A stretch of 64,000 bases of DNA from Desulfobacterales bacterium (GTDB taxonomy: Bacteria > Desulfobacterota > Desulfobacteria > Desulfobacterales > JAIPEE01), in the NCBI GenBank assembly GCA_021737275.1, contig JAIPEE010000013.1, forward strand, positions 1 through 64,000, given 5' to 3'. This document shows, piece by piece, positions 42,320 to 54,081 of this stretch. Positions within the stretch are counted from its first letter, which is position 1. Each line of letters starts with the position of its first letter. The translations under genes were made by a program, and so were the position numbers. The notes beneath the pieces are model-generated. The model worked only from the letters and a program-made list of their open reading frames with translations, ran no database searches and was not told the origin of the DNA.

Positions 42320-42997
42320 CTATTTTGATATGGCAAAATCCCATTCCATTTCAATTGCCAGCCAGTGCGGCAGAAGCATTATTGAGCGGGAAAAATCCAC
42401 GTCTGTGTCCTCAATATGATTTTTTATCAATTTTAAAAACGGACTTGTTGCCGCTACAATTGAGTTGAGCACTATCGGTGAAGGCTCTGTAGATTTGGGA
42501 TCGTTTACTTTAAGACACCGTAAAGGGTTAGAACGGACAAAATGAGTGCGACACGCGATTGGCCGCACAGAATAAGCACTGCATATATCATTTACCAGCA
42601 GAGGACAGCGATGAATATAGTTGGAAAGGTCTGTCTGTCTTTCAATATTGTACGGCTGAAATTTTCCCGGTCTGGAATCTTCCCATTCATGCCATTGTTG
42701 TGTTCTTATACGAAGCGCATTTATCTGATATGCCGAAAAGGTTCGCTTGATATATTGTCCCAATGCGTGGGATTCTGCTATATTTGTCTGGATATAATAC
42801 CGACAACAGTGGCAACAGCCCTTTTGGCATGAGGAAATTATACCATCTTCGATTCGAAGACGATCCAGCCCGCAGCCAACAGCCTCATCTGCTAATTTAT
42901 AAACACCATTGATGAAGGATTCCTGAGGTGTAATCAGGATATCAGTCCTTATGCTCTTAGCTCGGGTACCGAAGTTATTATTCTCAATTAAATCCAT
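42320..42997 (-). CDS. YkgJ-family cysteine cluster protein
   Basis: 225 aa. Cys cluster CQKGCCHCC near residue 59 and CPLLVNDICSAYSVRPIACRTHF, the YkgJ/Fe-S or Zn cluster pattern (CxxxCCxxC with later Cys). Soluble. Function of the family is not settled (putative metal/Fe-S protein). Convergent with modC. Confidence 0.8.
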   Translation of the reverse strand: MDLIENNNFGTRAKSIRTDILITPQESFINGVYKLADEAVGCGLDRLRIEDGIISSCQKGCCHCCRYYIQTNIAESHALGQYIKRTFSAYQINALRIRTQQWHEWEDSRPGKFQPYNIERQTDLSNYIHRCPLLVNDICSAYSVRPIACRTHFVRSNPLRCLKVNDPKSTEPSPIVLNSIVAATSPFLKLIKNHIEDTDVDFSRSIMLLPHWLAIEMEWDFAISK

Positions 42998-43089
42998 TGT
43001 TCTCCAATTAATAAAAAAATGCTTCAGACATATACAAAAAAATAATTTTTAATTTTTATTTTTATCAGTGGGTTATCAACCAGAAGATA

Positions 43090-43905
43090 TCATCCTAAGG
43101 CCACATCAAGAATCATCATAACCGAAAATCCGATCATGGTTGTCATTGTTACCAGATCAATATTTTCATACTTTCTTTGAGATTCAGGAATGAGTTCCTC
43201 CACTACGACAAAAATCATAGCCCCAGCAGCAAAACATAGCGCATAGGGTAAAATGTTTTGCATTTTCAAGACAAAAAATGCGCCAATTACACCTGCAATG
43301 GGCTCAACGATACCTGAAGCCTGTCCCATAAAAAAACTTTTGCCCTTACTCATTCCTTCTCTTCTCAATGGTACTGATACGGCAGTTCCTTCAGGAAAAT
43401 TTTGAATTCCGATGCCGATTGCCAGGGCAATGGCGCCACCAATTGTAGCCGAAGGAAGATTTGCAGCGACAGCGCCAAAAGCAACACCAACGGCAAGACC
43501 CTCAGGTATGTTATGTAGTGTTATGGCAAGTACCAGAAGCGTGCTTCGCTGCCATGAAGTCTTTAAACCTTCACTTTTATCGATACCTAACCCTGGATGA
43601 AGATGTGGTAGAAACTTATCCGTCAATCTCATAAAAATCCCACCGCCCATAAATCCGATAACTGCCGTCAACCAAGGGATATGTCCCAGCTGTTCAGCCA
43701 TTTCGATGCCGGGTGCGAGAAGAGACCAGAAGCTGGCAGCAATCATAACGCCGGCAGCAAACCCGAGCATTGAATCCAAAATTTTCTGATTTACAGCTTT
43801 TGTAAAAAAAACAAGTGCCGCACCTGCTGCTGTTAACCCCCAGGTAAAGAGTGTCGCAATGAAAGCCTGCATAACAGGGTTGAACTGTTGGATGAAATCG
43901 ATCAT
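43090..43905 (-). CDS. ZIP-family metal transporter
   Basis: 271 aa, about eight membrane helices. ZIP signature in helix [19 protein letters not shown], and helix [18 protein letters not shown], with the metal-binding His/Asn/Glu residues. Imports a divalent metal (Zn, possibly Fe/Mn/Co). The ATG overlaps the end of the RNase H-like gene by four bases, so the two are translationally coupled. Confidence 0.88.
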   Translation of the reverse strand: MIDFIQQFNPVMQAFIATLFTWGLTAAGAALVFFTKAVNQKILDSMLGFAAGVMIAASFWSLLAPGIEMAEQLGHIPWLTAVIGFMGGGIFMRLTDKFLPHLHPGLGIDKSEGLKTSWQRSTLLVLAITLHNIPEGLAVGVAFGAVAANLPSATIGGAIALAIGIGIQNFPEGTAVSVPLRREGMSKGKSFFMGQASGIVEPIAGVIGAFFVLKMQNILPYALCFAAGAMIFVVVEELIPESQRKYENIDLVTMTTMIGFSVMMILDVALG

Positions 43906-44390
43906 TTCCAGCTCCTTTTATCTTCTCTTAATGCATGCCGTGAAGCTCTGTCAACAAGTGTAAAAAGCCTGTCAATGTTATCTTTCTGACTCAAGACCCG
44001 GTGTCCACGGACTTTAACAAACTCACAAGCCAACTGATCGGTTATTCTAAAAAATTTCTGATACAGCTTATAGTTATTGATATGTCTGTTTTTCTTTGAG
44101 CGGTAATTATTTTGCTCAAGCCTGTTACGTCTTTTCATTAATCCTAAAATATTTTGAGAATCCGTATACACAAACAATTTACGCCCTGATATGTTAATAT
44201 TGCTTAGCGCCCATAATAAAGCCTGCAATTCAAGTTTTGTTGAAGATGTATTCTCAAATCGTTTTACTTTCACTCTTGTTTTTAATAAATCCAGTGAAAG
44301 TCCGGGATCGGATAATGCAAGGTAAGCGCCATATCCGATTTTTGACTTAGTATCCACGCTCCCATCTGTAAGCAGAATCAGTTTTTCCAT
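43902..44390 (-). CDS. RNase H-like protein
   Basis: 162 aa. RNase HI fold with likely catalytic acids D9 region (LLTDGSVD), E in [13 protein letters not shown] in [10 protein letters not shown] and a C-terminal D in [12 protein letters not shown]. Related proteins remove RNA from RNA-DNA hybrids. Spacing is close to canonical, though a basic handle region is enriched in Arg/Asn/Lys ([17 protein letters not shown]). Coupled to the ZIP gene. Confidence 0.75.
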   Translation of the reverse strand: MEKLILLTDGSVDTKSKIGYGAYLALSDPGLSLDLLKTRVKVKRFENTSSTKLELQALLWALSNINISGRKLFVYTDSQNILGLMKRRNRLEQNNYRSKKNRHINNYKLYQKFFRITDQLACEFVKVRGHRVLSQKDNIDRLFTLVDRASRHALREDKRSWK

Positions 44391-44622
44391 ATAAATTTTT
44401 TAAAATACGAAGACTCATAGTGTAAAGGCGATTTTTGCAAAAGGCCTTACTCAGGGTACCGTAGCTGCCCTTGAAACGTTATTTAGTGCTTTTTTATTTT
44501 CTGACCGGTTTTTTCAGATTTATGATGTTATTAACATAGGTAATAGTTGATAGCAAGATTGTTATCCGGGATAACGGTGTTGGAAAAACAGCCAATAAAC
44601 ATGGGGTTTGTTTTAGACTTTC
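44391..44622. other. Intergenic region before the RNase H / ZIP pair
   Basis: 232 bp, no gene. Holds a 15-bp palindrome GTTATCC-G-GGATAAC at 44561-44575 that may be an operator, and probably the promoter of the leftward RNase H-ZIP pair. Confidence 0.35.
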
Positions 44623-45846
44623 TTAATTATTCAAATTGCTTATCTGGCGAATGGACCTGGTCACCTGAAGCATAAATGGTTTTGCAGGTTTTCCTTTTGA
44701 GTTGAGCATGACGACATATTTATACAATTGATCACCGCTTTTAATGTAACCTGCTTTAGTTGAAATCCCGGATAGTGTACCGGTTTTAAAATAATCATCC
44801 TGCTTTTTTTTGAGTAGTTGATGATAGGGCTCAAATTCATCAAGAAGTCTCAGCATACCTTCAGCGGTTATTCTGTTTCTTCTGGAAATTCCGGAACCCT
44901 CTGCATAAGTAAAATTTTCAATCTTTAAATTATTAGCGGCATATTCGGTAACCGCCTGAACCCCTTTTTCAAGTGTACCCGGTTTACCATAGACCTCTGC
45001 GCCAATTGCAATTGTAAGCTGGTTTGCAATAAAATTATTTGAAAATTCCATGAGTTTCGAAATGACTTCAGTCAGTTTATATGGAGATGTATACGTCAAA
45101 ACAGGCTTGGCGTTATCCGATACTTTTCCTGTCTTAATTTTGCCAAATCCTTTAATACCTTTTTTTTCAAGGAAGTATTTGAGCAGCTCGCCCGTATATG
45201 TGAGAATATCATCATTTTCATGAGAGAAAGTTATACGTCCCTGAGGCGGTTTAGTTGCATTGATTTTGTTAATGACAAAAGGCAAAAGAGGTGTCTGTGG
45301 CTCAGCACTTTGAGGCCGGGCATTATCGTATTTAAAAAATACCGTATTGAAATTGCTGCACAATGCACCTACAGGTGCATCATAGGGATTGGTTGATGAT
45401 GATCTTCCGGGAATGGAAATGGGCTTTTCAAAATAAGAATCATCAAGAATCAGATCATTAAATGATTTGATTTTGCCGGACAGTTGTTCTGAGATGTCTG
45501 TTAAAATTTCCGAGATCAGCAGAGGATCACCAAAACCTTTTACATAAAGGTTATTATCGGCATCCATAAAAAATTCCGTTTTAAATTGATACCCAGGGCC
45601 AAGATAATGAATGGCGGCAAGAGATGTCAGATACTTTAGCGTAGATGCCGGAATAAGCTTTAAGCCGGACTGATAATCATAAAGAATGGTTCCGTCAGGT
45701 CCGGCAATAATAACGGCATCCAGTCTCCCCAGGCCTCTTATGCTTATTTCCTGCTGAGCGTTAAGCAGGGCAGGGGTGGTGAGGTTTACAATGAGGAGGA
45801 AAAATAAAGTTGCCGTTAATATTGTGTGACGTAAGTAATTCACCAT
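44623..45846 (-). CDS. dacB: D-alanyl-D-alanine carboxypeptidase/endopeptidase (PBP4-type, S13)
   Basis: 407 aa. Signal peptide about 1-30 (ALLNAQQE). Active-site motifs S68-T-L-K71 (IPASTLKYL), SNNF (SxN) and KTGTLSG (KTG) in order. Trims or cleaves murein peptide cross-links in the periplasm. It sits 70 bp upstream of dtd and both read leftward with a weak link. Confidence 0.9.
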   Translation of the reverse strand: MVNYLRHTILTATLFFLLIVNLTTPALLNAQQEISIRGLGRLDAVIIAGPDGTILYDYQSGLKLIPASTLKYLTSLAAIHYLGPGYQFKTEFFMDADNNLYVKGFGDPLLISEILTDISEQLSGKIKSFNDLILDDSYFEKPISIPGRSSSTNPYDAPVGALCSNFNTVFFKYDNARPQSAEPQTPLLPFVINKINATKPPQGRITFSHENDDILTYTGELLKYFLEKKGIKGFGKIKTGKVSDNAKPVLTYTSPYKLTEVISKLMEFSNNFIANQLTIAIGAEVYGKPGTLEKGVQAVTEYAANNLKIENFTYAEGSGISRRNRITAEGMLRLLDEFEPYHQLLKKKQDDYFKTGTLSGISTKAGYIKSGDQLYKYVVMLNSKGKPAKPFMLQVTRSIRQISNLNN

Positions 45847-45915
45847 ATTTGTTTTTAATTTAAAATCCTTTTCCTGTGCTATTTTAAACTATGGCGGCGT
45901 GACAAGCCCTATCCA

Positions 45916-46368
45916 TTACTTCGAAGTATTATTTGATTCAACAATTAATGTTACCGGGCCATCATTGATCAGAGATACATCCATCATGGCCTGGAATATA
46001 CCGGTCTCAACTTTAATGCCCTGCGCTTTACTTTTTTCTACAAAATATTCGTAAAGCTCACTGGCTGTTTCCGGTCTGGCCGCTTTAATAAATGAAGGCC
46101 TTCGACCCTTGTGGCAGTCCCCGAGCAGTGTAAACTGTGAAACCACAAGCATTTCACCACCGATATCCACAAGAGAAAGATTCATCTTTTTGTTTTCATC
46201 TTCAAAAATACGGAGGTTGACAATTTTGTTAACCAGAAAGTCGGCATCTTTTGATGTATCATCTGTGCCAACACCCAGAAGCACCAAAAGACCCTTGCCG
46301 ATGACACCGGTTACTTTGCCGTCAACAGTTACACTGCTTTCTGATACGCGCTGGATTACTGCTTTCAT
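45916..46368 (-). CDS. dtd: D-aminoacyl-tRNA deacylase
   Basis: 150 aa, normal length. Family motifs SQFTLLGD and [11 protein letters not shown] (Gly-cisPro site) are present, as is the N-terminal [17 protein letters not shown]. Hydrolyses D-amino acids wrongly charged on tRNA. Single ATG; next to tex on the same strand with a 152-bp gap. Confidence 0.95.
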   Translation of the reverse strand: MKAVIQRVSESSVTVDGKVTGVIGKGLLVLLGVGTDDTSKDADFLVNKIVNLRIFEDENKKMNLSLVDIGGEMLVVSQFTLLGDCHKGRRPSFIKAARPETASELYEYFVEKSKAQGIKVETGIFQAMMDVSLINDGPVTLIVESNNTSK

Positions 46369-46520
46369 GGGTTTCCTATAGCATATATGTTGATTGAAGT
46401 GAACACCGCACGCAATTTAAGTTTTAATTGCGAATCTGTTTCGCTATTATGCACATAAAGATTTTTTCTGTGCTCTATGCGGCTCAAAAGATCGAAGAGA
46501 GGCCGGCGTGAGATTCTTTT

Positions 46521-48803
46521 TTAGTTTTTTCCAAACAACTCCGCAAACGGATTATTAAACGGCACATCCTTTTTAGATGCCGGTTTGCCTTTAGCTTTAT
46601 CCATGGGCTTGTTCTGCTTCCGGCCCCGGTTGGTTTTCGGTCGAGCTTTCTGAGGCTCCTTTTTAGGCGCCGGAGCACCTGATTTCATAGAGAGCGATAT
46701 CCGGTTTCTTTTAATATCTACCTCAAGCACTGTGACGGAAACCTGTTGCTGAACTTTAACCACATCAGCCGGATTTTTTACAAATCCATCAGCGAGTTCA
46801 CTGATATGCACAAGACCATCCTGATGGACACCAACATCAACAAATGCGCCAAAAGCCGTAACATTCGTGATAATACCGGGAAGTTTCAGGCCGGGTTCAA
46901 GATCCGTTATTTTATTGATGCCCTGCTCAAAGGCAAATTCTTCAAATGCTTTACGCGGGTCTCGGCCGGGTTTGGCCAGTTCTCCGATAATATCATTCAG
47001 TGTAGGAAGACCCACTTTATCGGTAACATATTTTGAAAGATCAATCCGGCTTCTCAGTTTTGAATCAGCCATGAGGTCTGTCACATCACAACCGATATCT
47101 TTCGCCATGGCATATACAATATGGTAGCTTTCCGGATGTACGGCACTGCCATCCAGTGGATTGCCGCTGTTATTGATTCTCAAAAATCCGGCACACTGCT
47201 CAAAAGCTTTTGCACCAAGTCGGGGCACATTTTTGAGATCATCCCGGGAATTAAATCGTCCATTTTCATTTCTGTAGGTGAGAATCTTTTTGGCAAGTGC
47301 CGGGCCAAGACCGGAGACATAGGTCAGCAACTGAACACTGGCTCTGTTAACATCAACACCGACACCATTAACACAGCTTTCCACAACATCATCCAGAGAC
47401 TGTTTTAATAAGGTCTGATCAACATCATGCTGATACTGACCGACACCGATGGATTTGGCATCAATTTTGACCAGTTCCGAAAGGGGGTCCATGAGGCGTC
47501 GCCCGATAGAGATAGAACCACGCACGGTCAGATCAAGATCAGGAAATTCATCACGGGCAACTTCTGATGCGGAGTATATGGATGCGCCGCTTTCATTAAC
47601 CATGACAACAGGAATATCCTTAATAAGAATTTCCCTGACAAACGTTTCTGTTTCCCGCCCGGCTGTGCCGTTTCCAACGGCAATAGCTTCAATCTCAAAT
47701 TTTTCACAAAGCTTATTGACCATATGACCTGCATCCGTTGTTTTGGCATCGGACATGTGTGGAAATATTGTTTCATAATGCAGGAACTTTCCCTGGCGAT
47801 CCAGACAAACGACTTTGCAGCCCGTTCTGAATCCGGGATCGATGCCCATAATTGCTTTGGCACCAAGCGGGGAAGCCATGAGAAGTTCTCGCAAATTTTC
47901 GGCAAAAATCTTTATGGCGGTTATATCGGCGGCCTCTTTGGTCGTAAGTCTGATTTCAGTTTCCATGGATCGTGAGAGCAGTCTTTTGTAACAGTCTGAA
48001 ATGGCCAGTCTTACCTGTTGTGAATCCTCACCGGCACCTTTAATAAAAAGCGCTTCCAGTATTTTAATGGCATCTTCTTCTTCCGGTACGATCGAAAGAT
48101 TCAGGATATCTTCTTTTTCACCCCGGCGCATGGCCAGAATTCTGTGGGATGGTACGCTGGTAACTGGCTCGCTCCAGTCAAAATAATCCTTGAACTTGGC
48201 GCCTTCCTCTTCCTTATCTGATACCACACTTGAACGGACAACAGATTTTGTTGCATAAAGTTCTCTCAGTTTTGCACGGGCATCACCGTTTTCATTTATT
48301 ATTTCTGCAATGATATCCCTTGAGCCGGAAAGAGCATCTTCTGCTGTATTGACCCCTTTTTCAGCATCAATATATTCATTCGCTGCCACTTCCGGATTAA
48401 TTCCTGTCTGTTCAAATATTATTTCAGCAAGGGGTTCAAGGCCTTTTTCTTTTGCAATGGTAGCCTTAGTGCGACGTTTGGGGCGGTAGGGCAGGTAAAT
48501 ATCTTCCAGCACCGAAAGGGTTTCTGCTTTTGAAACGCTTTCTTGCAGCTCATCTGTTAAGTGGCCATTCTCTTCAAGGGATTTCAAGATAGCGGACTTC
48601 CTGTTATCCAGCTCTTCAAGTTGAGCCAGACGGTCACGAATGGAGGTGATAGCCACCTCGTCAAGGTTGCCGGTAGCCTCTTTACGATAACGTGCAATAA
48701 AAGGTACGGTTGCATCTTCAGCAAGGAGTCCTGCTACGGCCATAACATTAGATTCCGTTAAATTGAGTTCTGCACAGATGGTAGAGATGTATAGCTGGTT
48801 CAT
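46521..48803 (-). CDS. tex: Tex-family RNA-binding transcription accessory protein
   Basis: 760 aa. Tex N-terminal helical domain, YqgF-like RNase H fold (IMGIDPGFRTGCKVVCLD), helix-hairpin-helix repeats (VNRASVQLLTYVSGLGPALA) and a C-terminal S1 domain (GIITNVTAFGAFVDVGVHQDGLVHISELAD). A Lys/Arg/Pro-rich tail (about 700-745) is longer than in some homologues. Binds RNA/DNA and tunes transcription and translation. Confidence 0.95.
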   Translation of the reverse strand: MNQLYISTICAELNLTESNVMAVAGLLAEDATVPFIARYRKEATGNLDEVAITSIRDRLAQLEELDNRKSAILKSLEENGHLTDELQESVSKAETLSVLEDIYLPYRPKRRTKATIAKEKGLEPLAEIIFEQTGINPEVAANEYIDAEKGVNTAEDALSGSRDIIAEIINENGDARAKLRELYATKSVVRSSVVSDKEEEGAKFKDYFDWSEPVTSVPSHRILAMRRGEKEDILNLSIVPEEEDAIKILEALFIKGAGEDSQQVRLAISDCYKRLLSRSMETEIRLTTKEAADITAIKIFAENLRELLMASPLGAKAIMGIDPGFRTGCKVVCLDRQGKFLHYETIFPHMSDAKTTDAGHMVNKLCEKFEIEAIAVGNGTAGRETETFVREILIKDIPVVMVNESGASIYSASEVARDEFPDLDLTVRGSISIGRRLMDPLSELVKIDAKSIGVGQYQHDVDQTLLKQSLDDVVESCVNGVGVDVNRASVQLLTYVSGLGPALAKKILTYRNENGRFNSRDDLKNVPRLGAKAFEQCAGFLRINNSGNPLDGSAVHPESYHIVYAMAKDIGCDVTDLMADSKLRSRIDLSKYVTDKVGLPTLNDIIGELAKPGRDPRKAFEEFAFEQGINKITDLEPGLKLPGIITNVTAFGAFVDVGVHQDGLVHISELADGFVKNPADVVKVQQQVSVTVLEVDIKRNRISLSMKSGAPAPKKEPQKARPKTNRGRKQNKPMDKAKGKPASKKDVPFNNPFAELFGKN

Positions 48804-49303
48804 ATTTTAGTTTTTACCCTTTCAAAAATAAAAAAAATTAACATTCATGAAACGAAGGCAGCGCATAGTGTCTTATTAATGATAGCCCGTTAAGTCAAGT
48901 CTTGATGGCTGTTGTAAAAAGTGCAATCCGTCACACTTTTTCTATTGACCTCGTATCATTTATATTTTATTTAAATAAACACAGTTTAATTATACTTTAT
49001 TTTAGCTATCCATATGAACTCAAAAATTATTAAAGTAGACGAAAAAATATTATTAACAAGCCTTAATCCGGAAGATTTCTTCTTCTGCAAATATTCGTTT
49101 TCATAGAACTCATATCATTAGATAATACCGGACCAGCCGTATTGGTATTATTTTTATACAGGGTATATTGTATTTAAACTCATTTCGTTTCAGTTTAATA
49201 ACTGGATGAAACGATGTTCAGATATAATTACACCCGATTATAATTAAGGAAGATAATTTTTGATATTTATGTCGAATTTTTTTTAAGAAACAAGGAGGAT
49301 TTA
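48804..49303. other. Divergent intergenic region between tex and the dehydrogenase gene
   Basis: 500 bp, AT-rich, no supported gene. A TTGACC near 48954 with TATTTA 17 bp on could be a promoter. A hairpin ATAATACC (49122-49129) / GGTATTAT (49144-49151) followed by TTTTA looks terminator-like. An 8-bp inverted repeat TCGTTTCA (49185-49192) / TGAAACGA (49207-49214) is a possible operator. AAGGAGG precedes the ATG at 49304. Confidence 0.4.
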
Positions 49304-50584
49304 ATGAAAGTACTATTAGTAGGAACGGGTGGTGTCGGTGAATCTATAGCTTCTATTATCAAAAGACGTGGTGAGGCTGCAAACTGGATGGAGAAGATGA
49401 TCCTTTCAGATTACAACCTTGACCGTGCAAAGGAAGTTGCGGCGAAGATGGGCGATGAAATCGGATTTGTTCCCGATCAGATTAATGCACGGAGCAAAGA
49501 TGAAATTATTTCCATGGCAGTAAAATATGATGTGGATCTCATTATGAATGCGTGTGATCCGTCTTTTAACCGGTCCATATTTGATGCTGCCTACGAAGCG
49601 GGTATCAATTATATGGATATGGCGATGACATTGTCTGAAAAACATCCGGACGATCCATATAATAAATGCGGTATTAAACTGGGGGATTATCAGTTTGACC
49701 GCTCAACCCAGTGGGAAGAGAAAGGGATACTGGCACTTTCCGGTTCAGGTGTTGAGCCTGGAATGGCCAATGTTTTTGCACGCTATGCAGAAAAACATCT
49801 GTTTGATGAAATTGAAGAGATTGGTATTCGGGATGGCGCCAACCTTGAAGTTGAGGGGCTGGACATCGCATTCGGTTTTTCTATCTGGACAACCATTGAA
49901 GAGTGTCTGAATCCGCCGGTTGTCTGGGAAAAAGAGAAGGGCTGGTATACCACCAAGCCTTTCTCCGACCCTGAAATTTTTCACCTGCCGGAAGGTATCG
50001 GGCCGGTTGAAATGTGTAATGTTGAGCATGAAGAGGTGTTGCTGGTGCCTCGATATGTTGACAAAGGTCTGAAAAAAGTAACGTTCAAATATGGCCTTGG
50101 AGATGAGTTTATTCAATGTCTGAAATACCTCCAGGCGCTGAACCTAGACCGGGTGGATATGACGGTAAAGGTTGGTGACAGTGAAATTACACCGCGTGAT
50201 TTTCTGGCCAAAGTTGCGCCCAACCCGATTGAAATCGGTAACAGGATGACTGGTAAAACCTGCGCCGGTACATGGGTAAAAGGTAAAAAAGATGGTATGG
50301 AACGAGAAGTTTATCTCTATCAGGTTGCAGATAATCAGGATTGTATTGAGCGTCTTGGCTGCCAGTCTGTTGTGGCCCAGACAGCCTTTAATCCGGTGAT
50401 TATGATGGAACTGCTGGCAACGGGTGTATGGTCAGGTAAGGGTGTTCACAGCCCTGAAGCATTTGACCCGGATCCGTTTGTAGCGCTCATGAACGATTAT
50501 GAGTTTCCGGGCGGAATGATGGAGATGGAATCGGAATACCGCAAAATCATGGAGGCCGAAAGCCTGGTAAAACCGATTAAATAA
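49304..50584 (+). CDS. Saccharopine dehydrogenase-family protein, carboxynorspermidine dehydrogenase-like
   Basis: 426 aa. Rossmann motif VLLVGTGGVGESIA at the N-terminus, Saccharop_dh domain, and a C-terminal stretch TCAGTWVKGKKDG that closely follows the Vibrio carboxynorspermidine dehydrogenase (TCIGTWVQGKKDG) as I recall it. It could make carboxyspermidine or carboxynorspermidine with a decarboxylase encoded elsewhere, or be a lysine/saccharopine reductase. AAGGAGG site; terminator follows. It is 445 bp before gdhA, also on the plus strand. Confidence 0.78.
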   Translation: MKVLLVGTGGVGESIASIIKRRGEAANWMEKMILSDYNLDRAKEVAAKMGDEIGFVPDQINARSKDEIISMAVKYDVDLIMNACDPSFNRSIFDAAYEAGINYMDMAMTLSEKHPDDPYNKCGIKLGDYQFDRSTQWEEKGILALSGSGVEPGMANVFARYAEKHLFDEIEEIGIRDGANLEVEGLDIAFGFSIWTTIEECLNPPVVWEKEKGWYTTKPFSDPEIFHLPEGIGPVEMCNVEHEEVLLVPRYVDKGLKKVTFKYGLGDEFIQCLKYLQALNLDRVDMTVKVGDSEITPRDFLAKVAPNPIEIGNRMTGKTCAGTWVKGKKDGMEREVYLYQVADNQDCIERLGCQSVVAQTAFNPVIMMELLATGVWSGKGVHSPEAFDPDPFVALMNDYEFPGGMMEMESEYRKIMEAESLVKPIK

Positions 50585-51029
50585 GATAACGGATCTGTTC
50601 CGGGTAATATTTTTATAAATGGAGAGGGGTTTTTAAGGCAATATTTATGGGAACCGGAATATGAATAGATGGACCAAAATGAAGGTTCTCTGCAAAATGG
50701 CAGAGAGCCTTTATTTATTTGAGATTATTACAAAAAGAAAAGATTAAGATTAGCTGTAAGGTTATCGGATCATTTGTCCGGGAAAAATATGATATATAAT
50801 CGTATTTTTCTCAACTATTTTGTCGATTTACATTGACTTTTTGTATCTGGAAAAATAAGAAGCAGTTTTGTTTGTTTTTAAGGATTAATGCCCGGCCTTT
50901 TGGCGGGCTGATGTAATAGATGAGTTGATGTATTCAGTTAATGGGGGGTGAATAATAATAAGTTGTATTTCAGGTATCAAACTTTATTATTAATTTTTTT
51001 ATTTTAATTTTTTATCAGGAGGCAATTAA
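50585..51029. other. Intergenic region upstream of gdhA
   Basis: 445 bp, no gene. First part holds the terminator at 50682-50711. Later part is AT-rich; TTGACT near 50834 with TAAGAA 17 bp on is a weak promoter candidate, and a small GC hairpin (GCCCG...CGGGC) lies near 50890. TCAGGAGGC precedes the gdhA ATG. Confidence 0.4.
50682..50716 (+). terminator. Terminator after the saccharopine dehydrogenase-like gene
   Basis: 12-bp stem AAGGTTCTCTGC (50682-50693) with GCAGAGAGCCTT (50700-50711; one G-U pair), then T-rich sequence. Confidence 0.8.
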
Positions 51030-52379
<1,350 letters not shown>

Positions 52380-52405
52380 TTAAGTTCAACCGCTTTTAGC
52401 AATAC

Positions 52406-52460
52406 TTTAGATAAAAAAATGCCCTTTCGGTCTTACCGAAAGGGCATTTTTTTATCTAAA
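52406..52460. terminator. 26-bp perfect-stem terminator after gdhA
   Basis: Arms 52406-52431 and 52435-52460 are exact reverse complements with a 3-nt loop CTT; A-run on one side and T-run on the other make it work in both directions. Confidence 0.92.
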
Positions 52461-52559
52461 AATTTCTTAAATACATGGATATGCCTGAGTGTAGAGAGGT
52501 ATACGTGAAACCTGTCTAGTAAATTGGTTTGATAAGAAGTGAAGGCTCGGTAGTTTTTA

Positions 52560-52593
52560 AAATAAAAAGGGCTTACAACTTAATGTAAGCCCT
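52560..52593 (-). terminator. Terminator of the tRNA operon (minus strand)
   Basis: 9-bp stem AGGGCTTAC (52568-52576) with GTAAGCCCT (52585-52593), followed on the minus strand by a T-run (A at 52563-52567). Confidence 0.85.
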
Positions 52594-52601
52594 GAATAAT
52601 C

Positions 52602-52676
52602 TGGAGGCGGCAATCAGATTCGAACTGATGAATAATGGTTTTGCAGACCACTGCCTTACCACTTGGCTATGCCGCC
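52602..52676 (-). tRNA. tRNA-Cys (GCA)
   Basis: Minus strand. Starts GGCGGCA, anticodon GCA within TCTGCAAA, T-arm TTCGAAT, acceptor TGCCGCC, discriminator T and an encoded CCA (52602-52604). Seventy-five bases with CCA. Confidence 0.95.
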
Positions 52677-52684
52677 AAAAAAAA

Positions 52685-52759
<75 letters not shown>

Positions 52760-52814
52760 TCAATTGGTAGCGATCTTCTACCTATTAAATTATTTTTTGT
52801 CAACAAAAAATAAT

Positions 52815-53381
52815 TTAAAATTTAAGAAGATCCCTATATTTTATAAAATAGTCCAAACCGGACCAGACCGTAAATATCAGTGCTCCCCAGAGAAACACCT
52901 GACCTATGGCATCGAAATTTATGCCAAGGTAAGGGTAATGAATCAGAAGGGGGATAATTGCTGCAATCTGAAAGCCGGTTTTATATTTGCCAAGCCAGGA
53001 TGCGGATACATCCATTTGCTTATCGGCAATAAGATTTCTAAAGCCGGTAACCAGGATTTCCCGGCCAATGATAATACATACAATCCATGCAGGTATCCAT
53101 CCGTGAGCCGTAAGCAGTATAACAGATGTGCATACCAGCAGTTTATCTGCCAGCGGGTCCATTACTTTTCCAAACTGGCTCTCCAACCCCCTGGTTCGGG
53201 CAAGATAACCGTCAAAATAATCGGTTATTGCTGCTGCACTGAATAAAAGTGCTGCCATAAACGTCAGGAACCCGTTCTTGGAGAGCATCAGCAGCATAAT
53301 TGCCGGAGTCATAGCCATTCGAAACATCGTCAGGGTGTTGGGATGGCTTGCATATTTTTTTATTTTTTCAGCCGAAGTCAT
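52815..53381 (-). CDS. pgsA: CDP-diacylglycerol-glycerol-3-phosphate 3-phosphatidyltransferase
   Basis: 188 aa membrane protein with about five helices. The CDP-alcohol phosphotransferase motif DYFDGYLARTRGLESQFGKV, ending D-P-L-A-D, has the three catalytic aspartates in D-G-x2-A-R-x8-G-x3-D-x3-D. Makes phosphatidylglycerol phosphate. Nine bases after fsa. Confidence 0.92.
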   Translation of the reverse strand: MTSAEKIKKYASHPNTLTMFRMAMTPAIMLLMLSKNGFLTFMAALLFSAAAITDYFDGYLARTRGLESQFGKVMDPLADKLLVCTSVILLTAHGWIPAWIVCIIIGREILVTGFRNLIADKQMDVSASWLGKYKTGFQIAAIIPLLIHYPYLGINFDAIGQVFLWGALIFTVWSGLDYFIKYRDLLKF

Positions 53382-53389
53382 TTTACCAA

Positions 53390-54034
53390 CTATTTTTTTG
53401 CTTTGTTCCAGTCATCCAAAAAAGCCTTGAGGCCCTTGTCTGTCATGGGGTGAGAGGCAAATTTGCCAAGTACGTTAAAGGGGATTGTGGCAATGTCTGC
53501 GCCGAGCATGGCCGCATCCAGAACATGCAGCGGATTACGGACGCTGGCAACAATAATTTCAGTATCAAATGCATAGTTACTGTACATTTCAACAATCTGC
53601 TCAATAAGCTGCATGCCATCCTGTGCCAGATCATCCAGACGGCCAATGAAAGGGCTTACATATGTTGCACCGGCTTTGGCAGCCATAAGTGCCTGAAGCG
53701 GAGAAAATACCAGTGTTACGTTAGTTGCAATATCTTCTTTTGAGAGCCGGCAGGTTGCTTTAATACCATCAATGGTCATCGGTACCTTGATCACGATATT
53801 TTTATTAATCTTGACCAGTTCACGGGCTTCTTTAAGCATACCTTCCGTATCTGTGCTGATAACTTCAGCGCTGACAGGGCCGTCGACAATCTCACATATT
53901 TCGGTGATCACTTCTTTAAAGTCACGACCCTCTTTAGCAATAAGTGACGGGTTTGTTGTAACACCGTCAACCATGCCCATGCTGTGAGCTTCCCTTATTT
54001 CATCAACATTTGCCGTATCTAAAAAAAACTTCAT
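53390..54034 (-). CDS. fsa: Fructose-6-phosphate aldolase / transaldolase-like
   Basis: 214 aa, the short transaldolase family. N-terminal [20 protein letters not shown], and NIVIKVPMT with the Schiff-base Lys. [20 protein letters not shown] matches the family end. Annotated either as FSA or as TalC-type transaldolase; which reaction dominates cannot be told from sequence. Eight bases separate it from pgsA downstream. Confidence 0.88.
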   Translation of the reverse strand: MKFFLDTANVDEIREAHSMGMVDGVTTNPSLIAKEGRDFKEVITEICEIVDGPVSAEVISTDTEGMLKEARELVKINKNIVIKVPMTIDGIKATCRLSKEDIATNVTLVFSPLQALMAAKAGATYVSPFIGRLDDLAQDGMQLIEQIVEMYSNYAFDTEIIVASVRNPLHVLDAAMLGADIATIPFNVLGKFASHPMTDKGLKAFLDDWNKAKK

Positions 54035-54081
54035 TTAAAACTCCTCCTAAAATTAATACACAAAATAAATAATTCGTATCA

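Noticed and set aside
49014-49106. 30-codon open frame between tex and the dehydrogenase gene
   Set aside because: No Shine-Dalgarno and no neighbour overlap; chance in AT-rich DNA.
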